Assembly (NCBI RefSeq): GCF_012275375.1
Contig: NZ_JAAZQJ010000001.1
Coordinates: 186,001-250,000 of the forward strand
Origin: Dyella sp. SG609
Lineage (GTDB): Bacteria > Pseudomonadota > Gammaproteobacteria > Xanthomonadales > Rhodanobacteraceae
DNA: 64,000 nt
Direction of reading: 5' to 3'
Both the position numbers and the translations under genes were made by a program. Below are positions 14,734 to 21,033 of this stretch, piece after piece (positions within the stretch are counted from its first letter, which is position 1; the number at the start of each line of letters is the position of its first letter). The notes below the pieces were generated by a model. It ran no database searches, was not told the origin of the DNA, and saw only the letters and a program-made list of their open reading frames with translations.

Positions 14734-15114
14734 ATGTTTCGCAACTGGCTCCTCCTCGGCGTGGCGCGGGCGCTTGCCGGTTGCGGCGGCGTTCGCGACG
14801 GAGGATCCGAACGTCAGCTCGAACACGATCGTGCGGTAGCTCGCGCGCATATCGACGAGGCGGCATGCCGCGGCAAGGGTGGCTCTGTGCAAGGCGTCGG
14901 CATGCTGGGCATGCCGGCGTGCGTGGTGCCGTTCGCCGATGGCGGCAAGCCTTGCAACGACAAGGCGGATTGCCAGGGGCGATGCCTGATCACGGAATTC
15001 GTGGCGGACAAGAGCACTCCACGGACCGCAACCTGCCAGCGGGACAACCAGCTGTTCGGCTGCTGGAGCGAAGTGCTGCATGGCCAGCCGCAACCGCGCT
15101 GGTGCGTCGACTGA
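14734..15114 (+). CDS. Small Cys-rich putative lipoprotein
   Basis: A 126-residue protein. The start ATG 14734 is preceded by GGGGA. The N-terminus ends in LAGC, with Cys17 as a potential lipidation site, although the hydrophobic part is short and broken by Arg12. The mature part has seven or more Cys (EAACRGKG, MPACVVP, KPCNDKADCQGRC, TATCQR, FGCW, RWCVD), which points to a disulfide-stabilised periplasmic or surface domain. The pattern CNDKADCQGRC resembles eukaryotic-like Cys-rich inhibitor modules, but I cannot name a family. Confidence 0.6.
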   Translation: MFRNWLLLGVARALAGCGGVRDGGSERQLEHDRAVARAHIDEAACRGKGGSVQGVGMLGMPACVVPFADGGKPCNDKADCQGRCLITEFVADKSTPRTATCQRDNQLFGCWSEVLHGQPQPRWCVD

Positions 15115-15207
15115 GTGCGATCGCTAAATAATCTGACAGCGGCAAGCCCTCCCGGATGGCCCAATGAGCACACCCGGACGTCGGGTGCCATCAACGAGCC
15201 CAAGGCC

Positions 15208-15357
15208 ATGTCTGAGAAAACCTGTGCCGCCTGCGACTGCGAACTGGATGCCAACGCGATCCAGGTGAAGATCGGCGGCAAGACCGTCGAAGTGTGCTGC
15301 GAGGAATGCGCGGAGAAGTTGCGGGAAGCGCATGCTTCGGCCGCTTCCGGCCGTTGA
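15208..15357 (+). CDS. Zinc-binding mini-protein with CxxCxC and CCxxC motifs
   Basis: A 49-residue protein starting at ATG 15208. Cys6, Cys9 and Cys11 at one end and Cys30, Cys31 and Cys34 (VCCEECAEKL) at the other suggest one small treble-clef-like metal site, as in YHS/TRASH-type metal-binding modules. It has no signal peptide and is presumably cytosolic. A strong terminator follows 22 bases after the stop, supporting a real transcription unit. A role in metal binding or sensing is inference. Confidence 0.65.
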   Translation: MSEKTCAACDCELDANAIQVKIGGKTVEVCCEECAEKLREAHASAASGR

Positions 15358-15378
15358 GCCGCAACGTAACCGCAAGCC

Positions 15379-15403
15379 GGGCCGCCGTAAAGGCGGCCCT
15401 TTT
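15379..15403 (+). terminator. Rho-independent terminator
   Basis: GGGCCGCC and GGCGGCCC form an 8-base stem with loop GTAAA, directly followed by TTTT. It ends the transcript of the mini-protein gene and separates it from the convergent AraC gene. Confidence 0.8.
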
Positions 15404-15417
15404 CGTCGGCGAAACAC

Positions 15418-16242
15418 TCAGGTCGATTGCTTGAATGCGCTCGGCGAGCGGCCGTAGGCCTGGCGGAAGGCATTGGCGAAATGGCTGTGGCTGGAGAAGC
15501 CCAGATCCGCGGCGAGCGCGGAGAGATCTTCGCTGCGCGGCACCAGGTCGAGCGCGCGCGCCAGGCGCAGATGCAGGTGGTAGCGATACAGCGGCACGCC
15601 TTCCACCTGGCGGAATACCTGGGTGAGATAGACCGGCGAGCAGCCGATCTCGGTGCCGATATCGGCCAGGGTCCAGCGCCGCGACAGATCGCTGGCAAGC
15701 AGCACCTTTACGCGATCCGCGAGCCGGCGCCGCGCATGCGTGGCGGCCGGCTCGCGCGTACTGCGCGGACCCAGGCTGCGGCCGATCAAGGTGAGCAGCA
15801 GCGCTTCGGCTTCGAGCGGCTCGATGCTGTCGCCTTCGAGGTTGTGGCGCAGCAGGGCAACCAGCGCTTGCGCGCGCGGGTCGATCGGTTGCGATTGGCG
15901 GTTGAAGCCGACCTTGTCGCCGCCCTGGCGCAGCAGCGCACGCGGTGCCAGTTCTTCCAGCATGGCATCGGGGATTTCCACCGAGAGGCAGGCGTCACCG
16001 CCATTCACCGGATGGCTGACCTGATAAGCCTCGCCCGCATTGAAGAAAAGCATGTGGTTGGCGTCGGCCACGGACTGGTCGCTGCCGACGTGGCGCACAT
16101 AGACGCCGCGATACGGAAACACCAGGTTGGTCGAAGCGGCGCATTCCTCCGCGCTGCGATGCCGGCAGGCGCCGTCGCAGCGCACGTTGCGCAAGGCAAC
16201 GGTGTCGGTGCTCAGCCAGCGGTCGACGTGGAAGGCGGACAT
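15418..16242 (-). CDS. AraC family transcriptional regulator
   Basis: A 274-residue regulator. The N-terminal 110 residues form a cupin-like domain with a Cys/His-rich start (VRCDGACRHRSAEECA). Two helix-turn-helix motifs lie in the last 100 residues (WTLADIGTEIGCSPVYLTQVF; DLGFSSHSHFANAF). The same organisation, including an early Cys cluster and a GFSSHSH element, is present in the AraC protein at 9344-10201, so the two are paralogs. The gene lies 37 bases downstream of the DUF4198 gene on the same strand and may be read with that operon. Confidence 0.88.
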   Translation of the reverse strand: MSAFHVDRWLSTDTVALRNVRCDGACRHRSAEECAASTNLVFPYRGVYVRHVGSDQSVADANHMLFFNAGEAYQVSHPVNGGDACLSVEIPDAMLEELAPRALLRQGGDKVGFNRQSQPIDPRAQALVALLRHNLEGDSIEPLEAEALLLTLIGRSLGPRSTREPAATHARRRLADRVKVLLASDLSRRWTLADIGTEIGCSPVYLTQVFRQVEGVPLYRYHLHLRLARALDLVPRSEDLSALAADLGFSSHSHFANAFRQAYGRSPSAFKQST

Positions 16243-16279
16243 GAGGCGCAGGATAGCCTGATTGGGGTGCCGAAGTGGT

Positions 16280-17101
16280 TCAGGGGAAGCCGAACGCCAG
16301 GCTCGAAAACGAGGTTTCGAAGTCCGCGTCGTCGCTGGCGGGCAGCGGGCGGGTCCAGATGACGTTGAGCAGCCAGCTGCCGTGCGCCGGTACGGTGAAG
16401 ACGGCGCGGCCGGCGGCGTCGGTGCGATGGGTTTCCACAGGGCTTTCGTCGTGTTCCAGACGGGTCAGCTTGACCAGGGCGCCGGGCAGCGGGTGGCCGA
16501 GATAGAGGACTTTGACGGGGAGTTCGTCGTGGTGGGGCAGCGCGTAGGGGTTGCGCTCGGGGACGATTTCCAAGGCCAGGCCGAGCGGGCGGGTGACGGC
16601 GTCGGAGCCACCCGCGCCCGGCGCGCCAACCTGCACCAAGGCCTTGGCATGGCGCCGGTAGCGTTCGGCGCCGTCGCGGTCCGTACGATGCGTTCGTTCG
16701 CGTTCGACCAGGGCCGGTGTCAGGCCCTCCGCCCGCAGGTAGTCGTTGAAACGGATGGCCGGCAAGGAAGTCATCGCGCCGTTGTCGGTTTCCAGCACCA
16801 GCAGATGCGTGCCGGGCACGGCCAGCGGCGCATCGGCATCGGCTTCTGCGGCGCCAAGATGCAAGCGGGGGCGCAGATCGCCGATGGCTCCATCCGGCGC
16901 CAGGTCTTCGAAGCGTGCAATGCGCCGCACAGGAATCGGCGAGCGCTGCCGATAGGGGCCGTGGCCCACTTGCAACGTCAACTGCACCGCGCTTTGGGGC
17001 GCTAGCCAATACGGCGACGGTTGCAGCCAGAAGTCGTGCGCGCAAACCGGCCATGCGGCGAGCGCGAACAATGCTGTAGCGATCCAGCTGCGCATGCTCA
17101 T
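16280..17101 (-). CDS. DUF4198 family periplasmic protein
   Basis: A 273-residue exported protein; the signal peptide ends at VCA with mature sequence HDFWLQPSPY, so the new N-terminus starts with His. This HDFWL start is the hallmark of the DUF4198 family, which is often encoded near nickel or cobalt transport genes. The C-terminal half has an Ig-like repeat (ELPVKVLYLGHPLPGALVKL to GSWLLNVIW). It is the last gene of the four-gene operon; its ATG overlaps the TGA of the membrane-protein gene (ATGA). Metal delivery in the periplasm is an inference from family context. Confidence 0.82.
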   Translation of the reverse strand: MSMRSWIATALFALAAWPVCAHDFWLQPSPYWLAPQSAVQLTLQVGHGPYRQRSPIPVRRIARFEDLAPDGAIGDLRPRLHLGAAEADADAPLAVPGTHLLVLETDNGAMTSLPAIRFNDYLRAEGLTPALVERERTHRTDRDGAERYRRHAKALVQVGAPGAGGSDAVTRPLGLALEIVPERNPYALPHHDELPVKVLYLGHPLPGALVKLTRLEHDESPVETHRTDAAGRAVFTVPAHGSWLLNVIWTRPLPASDDADFETSFSSLAFGFP

Positions 17102-17583
17102 TCGAGATGATCCGGCAGATAGCCCGGTGTCACGGGCAGATAGGGCAGGGCGGCGGCAAGCACGGCGATGGCGATCAGCCAGCTCGACACCACTTTGGCG
17201 GCGATCGGCACGCGCCAGTGCACCGCCAGCGCGGCGGGAACCAGCGCCAGCGTGCATAGCCAGGCGACAGGCAGGTGGAACCAGCGGCCTTCGAAAGCGA
17301 TCATGGCGCCGCTCCACATTCCGGCATCGGCCGCCAGCAGCAGGGCGAGCCGCGCAGGAACCCCGTCACGCAGATGCACCATCGCGGCACAAGCTACTGT
17401 GCTGAGCCAACCGCATAGAAACACCGCATCAACGGCTGCTGCCGGCGGCTTCAACGCAAAACCCATGGTCGCCGCCATCGCCACCAACCCAAGGCATGCC
17501 AACCACACACGCCGCGGCGCAAACGCCAAAGCCACGCCGAACGCGGCGCACAGCAACATGGCCGCCGGCACGCCGCCCCTCAT
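17098..17583 (-). CDS. Small integral membrane protein of a HupE operon
   Basis: A 161-residue, highly hydrophobic protein with about five predicted membrane helices and a short polar C-terminus (LPDHLE). Start ATG 17583 overlaps the TGA of the hupE gene (ATGA), and its own TGA overlaps the next ATG the same way. I recognise no family. Its position between HupE and DUF4198 suggests it is an extra membrane subunit of the same transporter or anchoring system. Confidence 0.72.
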   Translation of the reverse strand: MRGGVPAAMLLCAAFGVALAFAPRRVWLACLGLVAMAATMGFALKPPAAAVDAVFLCGWLSTVACAAMVHLRDGVPARLALLLAADAGMWSGAMIAFEGRWFHLPVAWLCTLALVPAALAVHWRVPIAAKVVSSWLIAIAVLAAALPYLPVTPGYLPDHLE

Positions 17584-18176
17584 GACACGGCCTTCAGCAG
17601 AAAGCACAAGCCGGCGACGCCAATCGACGCACCGATGCCTCGCGCCACCAGTTTGCCAACCGGTTGCGCACACAGCAGGCCCAGCGCAATCCCCGCCACG
17701 TGCAGCAAGCCCGTCGCCAGCACGAAACCGCTGCTGTAGCCCACCGGGTCGGCGGCCGCCGGCAACTCGCGGCCATGCGCATAGCCATGGAACAACGCGA
17801 ACAACGCCACCACCGCGACCGCCGCCCACGCCGGTGCACGCCACGCCAGCGCAATGCACAGGCCCAGCACCAGCACCGACAGCGCGATGCCGCTCTCCAC
17901 CGACGGCAACGGCGCACCGAACATGCCGAGCATCGCCCCGCCCACCATCATTGCGGGGAACACCACCGGCAGCAGATGCACCAGCGGGCGGCCGAGAAAC
18001 GCGCCCCACAAGCCGACCGAGACCATCGCCAGCAGATGATCCGCGCCGGACAGCGGATGGGCGAAGCCGGCGAGAAAGCCGCCGGCCAGGCCCGTGCCCG
18101 TATGCGCATACGCGGGGAGCGAGAGGACGCAGCCGCCGAGAAAAGCGCTACGCCCACGGATGGATGGCGTAGCCAT
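17580..18176 (-). CDS. HupE/UreJ family membrane protein
   Basis: A 198-residue inner-membrane protein of the HupE/UreJ family, secondary metal (mainly nickel, in some cases cobalt) permeases. A cleavable N-terminal signal ends at AYA so that the mature protein would begin HTGTG, with His first, as usual for the family. The signature GFAHPLSGADHLLAM with two His and one Asp lies in the first helix, and ALFHGYAHG is the second conserved motif. Start: TGATG overlap with the preceding gene (ATG 18176); a GTG at 18179 is an alternative. No hydrogenase or urease genes are in the window. Confidence 0.9.
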   Translation of the reverse strand: MATPSIRGRSAFLGGCVLSLPAYAHTGTGLAGGFLAGFAHPLSGADHLLAMVSVGLWGAFLGRPLVHLLPVVFPAMMVGGAMLGMFGAPLPSVESGIALSVLVLGLCIALAWRAPAWAAVAVVALFALFHGYAHGRELPAAADPVGYSSGFVLATGLLHVAGIALGLLCAQPVGKLVARGIGASIGVAGLCFLLKAVS

Positions 18177-19405
18177 CACTGATACGCCCCGGTGGCAGCG
18201 GCCTGCGCATCGGGCGCCGCGAGGAACGGAAAGACGCTGTCCGAATGCTCGCGCTCATCGCGCGTCAAGCCATCGCTGACGCTGTCCGGCGTGCCGTCGA
18301 CCAGCATCGAACGCCATACGTTGGAGGCGCTGTAGTTCGGCGTGCGCCCGCCGCAGTCCTTCGCCAATTCGCGATTGCCGCCCAGCGCCGCGCGTTCCAC
18401 CGCGAAGAACTGCGTGCAGGTGGCCGAAGCGCTGTTCACCCACAGGCGATCGTCGGCGAGCAGCGCGGCAAGCGCGTGGTAGCGGCGTGCCGGCGCGGCC
18501 TTGCCGTCGGCCAGCCACTGGTTGCCGCACTTGCCGTCGAAGCCGTCGTACAGCCCCAGATTGCTGGCGATCTCGTCGACGAACTTCGCGCCGTCCGCGG
18601 GCGTCGCCATGTTGTAGGTCTCCTTGAACGCGTCGCTGATCTCCTCCGGGGCGAGCGTGCCGAGCAGGGCATTGCCGGTGAGCGGGCGGCCGGCGCGATC
18701 GATCTGCCGCGTTGGCCCCTGGGTGGCGGCCCATACCGCGAGCAGCGGCCCTCCCTTGTTCACCGCGCCCAAGTCGATCGAGATGACGATGGCCGAGGTG
18801 GTCCAGCCGGCGAGCAGGTTCTTGGCCGGGCCGCCCTGGGTGTGGCGCCACTCGTCGGCCACCGCGCGCACGGTGGGCGCATCGAAGGCCGGGCAGCCCG
18901 CGGCGTCCACTTTGGCGCCGGCTTCGAGCGCGGCGTGCGCCTTGTCATAGGCGGCGCGCGTGCCCTTGACGTTGTTGAAGAAGGGATCGTCGCGCGGGCC
19001 GGCGAAGACGCGGAAGCTGCCGTGTTCGCTGACCAGTCCCTTGCTGTCGCCAGGGTTGCCCTGCGCCTTGTCGGCATCGCCCGCGGTGCAGGTGACATCG
19101 GTGCCCGAGCGGAAACGGCAGCGCAAGGCGGTGCTCGCCGTGCTGTGGCCGAAGCGCTTGCCGCTGTCGATATGGAAGACGTAGTCGAGCTTGTCCGAGA
19201 ACGTATGCCCGACGATGTCCATCACCAGGTTCAGGTGCTTGCCATCGGGCGCGGTCCAGGCATAGAGGTCGCCGATATCGGCGCGCGGGTCGCCGATCAC
19301 CGAGGGGGTGTCGAGATGGTCAGAGGCTTGGGCGGCATGGCCAAGGCCCAGGCTCAGGGCGAGGCAGGCCAGCGCCTGCAGCCGCATTGCAGCTGTGCGA
19401 TTCAT
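18176..19405 (-). CDS. DUF4331 family exported protein
   Basis: A 409-residue exported protein; the signal peptide ends near AAQA and the mature start SDHLDTPSVIGDPRADIGDLYAW is characteristic of DUF4331. Several pairs of Cys (RCRF / TCTA, GCPAF, GKCG, ATCTQ, KDCGG) suggest disulfides. The first gene of a four-gene operon with HupE, a membrane protein and DUF4198. The biochemical role of DUF4331 is unknown to me; the context here links it with metal uptake. A bulged hairpin directly upstream of its start (19412-19441) could affect translation. Confidence 0.87.
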   Translation of the reverse strand: MNRTAAMRLQALACLALSLGLGHAAQASDHLDTPSVIGDPRADIGDLYAWTAPDGKHLNLVMDIVGHTFSDKLDYVFHIDSGKRFGHSTASTALRCRFRSGTDVTCTAGDADKAQGNPGDSKGLVSEHGSFRVFAGPRDDPFFNNVKGTRAAYDKAHAALEAGAKVDAAGCPAFDAPTVRAVADEWRHTQGGPAKNLLAGWTTSAIVISIDLGAVNKGGPLLAVWAATQGPTRQIDRAGRPLTGNALLGTLAPEEISDAFKETYNMATPADGAKFVDEIASNLGLYDGFDGKCGNQWLADGKAAPARRYHALAALLADDRLWVNSASATCTQFFAVERAALGGNRELAKDCGGRTPNYSASNVWRSMLVDGTPDSVSDGLTRDEREHSDSVFPFLAAPDAQAAATGAYQ

Positions 19406-19411
19406 GGGTTT

Positions 19412-19441
19412 CTACTCGTGTGGATGAGGCACGAGCAGTAG
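19412..19441 (-). promoter_or_regulatory. Leader hairpin before the DUF4331 operon
   Basis: CTACT and CTCGTG segments pair with AGTAG and CACGAG, with a small bulge, within 36 bases upstream of the ATG at 19405. Such a hairpin would sit over or next to the ribosome binding region. It is a weak candidate for a regulatory leader. Confidence 0.3.
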
Positions 19442-19536
19442 GCCCGAGGGGGCAAAACCGGGCTATCAAAATCTTTAGCAAGCCGCCGGCCGGCACCCTG
19501 GCGGGCCGGCGGTGTCAGGCGAATGAGGATCGAAGC

Positions 19537-20127
19537 TCAGACGCGCGTGTAGCGCATGATCCAGTTGGTTTCCCAGCTGCGGCCTTCATCCGGCGAGAAG
19601 GCCTGCTCCCATTGGCAGGTATCGGCGGTGACCGGCGTAAAGATGCCGCGCACCTTGACCGGCTTGCCCTCGAAGGTTTCGTCGGCGAGGAAGGTGCCGA
19701 CGCCGCCCGCGAAGCGCCCGGAGCCGGCGGCTTCGATCGAGGTCGGCTTGCCGCCGTCCAGATACCAGTCGGCCCATAGCCCGCTGGCGGCGTCGTAGGC
19801 GCGGATGCCTAAGCCGTTGTAGGTCTGGCCGCCGCGGCGCGATTCGCTCTCGTTGACATTGACCAGCCCGCCGAGCAGGGCCTGGCAGCGGGAGCTGCCT
19901 TCGAACTCGTCCCAATCCCGGCTGCCGGCCAGGCGCTTGCGCAGGCGGCGGTGGTGCACGCGCCAGTTGCCGAGGAAGAAATCGAAGTCATGCGCGCCGG
20001 AAGCGGCCGCCGCCGCGGGCGGGGCCATGCCCAGGCCGCCAAGGGCGACGAGCATGGTGGGCAGGGCGGGCAGGCTGGCCAGGGTCCATTGCAGGAGCTG
20101 GCGGCGGTGCGTGTCGATCTCGCGCAT
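19537..20127 (-). CDS. Exported single-domain DUF1579-like protein
   Basis: 196 residues. The N-terminus carries RRQLLQW before a hydrophobic stretch, which resembles a Tat signal, with cleavage near PAAAAA. The domain begins at HDFDFFLGNW and ends with EGRSWETNW, the same landmarks as both halves of the protein encoded at 10217-11332. Function unknown; the beta-rich pattern fits a small-ligand-binding barrel. It lies 131 bases upstream of the DUF4331 gene on the same strand, with a GC-rich hairpin (19483-19512) between them, so it is probably a separate unit. Confidence 0.75.
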   Translation of the reverse strand: MREIDTHRRQLLQWTLASLPALPTMLVALGGLGMAPPAAAAASGAHDFDFFLGNWRVHHRRLRKRLAGSRDWDEFEGSSRCQALLGGLVNVNESESRRGGQTYNGLGIRAYDAASGLWADWYLDGGKPTSIEAAGSGRFAGGVGTFLADETFEGKPVKVRGIFTPVTADTCQWEQAFSPDEGRSWETNWIMRYTRV

Positions 20128-20263
20128 GCATCACCTCGGCTTGAGTTGGGGTGGCGCCACCATGCGTGGCCTGCGGCGGAGCGGAAATAGCCACTTGGCC
20201 AGCCTTCGCCGGACCACTTCGCCGAAGGCTATGATCCTCGTCCCGTCTCACGCCCTCTTCGCC

Positions 20264-20800
20264 ATGACTTCCGCCCTACTCGTGATCGACATGCAGCAAG
20301 GCCTGTGCAGCGGCGAATGGGCCGCACACGATATCGACCGCGTGCTGCAGCGGGTGAACGGGCTGATCGATCGCGCCCGGGCGGCCGGCGTGCCGGTGGT
20401 GCTGATCCAGCACGAAGAGGGCGAAGGCGACCTGGTGCACGACACCTCCGGTTGGCAACTGGTCGACGGCCTGCATGCGCGGCCTGGCGACCCGCGCGTG
20501 CGCAAGCTGACGCCGGATTCGTTCTACGAAACCGAATTGGGCCAGCTGCTGCAGCAGCGCGGCATCGATCATCTGGCGATCTGCGGGCTGCAGAGCGATT
20601 TCTGCATCGACACCACGGTGCGGCATGCGCTGGCGCTGGGATATCACGTGACTTTGGCGGGCGATGCGCACTCGACGGTGGACAACGAGGTGCTGCCGGC
20701 GGAACGGATCACGGCGCATCACAACTGGGTGCTGGCGAGACTGCAGACGTATGGCACGCGGATGGAGGTCGTGCCCGCGGAGGCCGTGCCGTTTGCGTAG
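20264..20800 (+). CDS. Cysteine hydrolase, isochorismatase-like
   Basis: A 178-residue cytosolic enzyme of the isochorismatase/nicotinamidase superfamily. The full catalytic triad is present: Asp9 (LLVIDMQ), Lys81 (RKLTPDSF) and Cys114 (GLQSDFCID). Members hydrolyse amide or enol-ether bonds in small molecules. It resembles the YcaC/StnB-like group more than nicotinamidases because the metal-binding DxHxxxH motif is not evident. TATGAT at 20230-20235 may be its -10. It stands alone, before the TonB-dependent receptor. Confidence 0.88.
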   Translation: MTSALLVIDMQQGLCSGEWAAHDIDRVLQRVNGLIDRARAAGVPVVLIQHEEGEGDLVHDTSGWQLVDGLHARPGDPRVRKLTPDSFYETELGQLLQQRGIDHLAICGLQSDFCIDTTVRHALALGYHVTLAGDAHSTVDNEVLPAERITAHHNWVLARLQTYGTRMEVVPAEAVPFA

Positions 20801-20873
20801 GACCAGTCTGATTTTTCCTTACGCGTTCTATCCGTCGTTTTCACGCTGCTGAACCTTCCCTCAGTAAGTTGTT

Positions 20874-20920
20874 GCGCCGCGGAATGACGCGGCGCTGACG
20901 CTCGCTCATTCTCCGCGGCG
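20874..20920. other. Structured leader region upstream of the TonB-dependent receptor
   Basis: GCGCCGCG and CGCGGCGC form an 8-base hairpin (20874-20895). The left arm can alternatively pair with TCATTCTCCGCGGCG at 20906-20920. Two mutually exclusive hairpins 114 bases or more before the receptor start could act as a leader switch; this is only a structural observation. Confidence 0.3.
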
Positions 20921-21033
20921 AATCCGGGCACGCGCCATCCGAAGAGCGGGCATCTCGCGATGACTTGCTCCATTGGCGCGTATGCCTGCCGGTGCCATGG
21001 GGGGCACCCAATAAAAGAGGGAGGAATGGAGTC

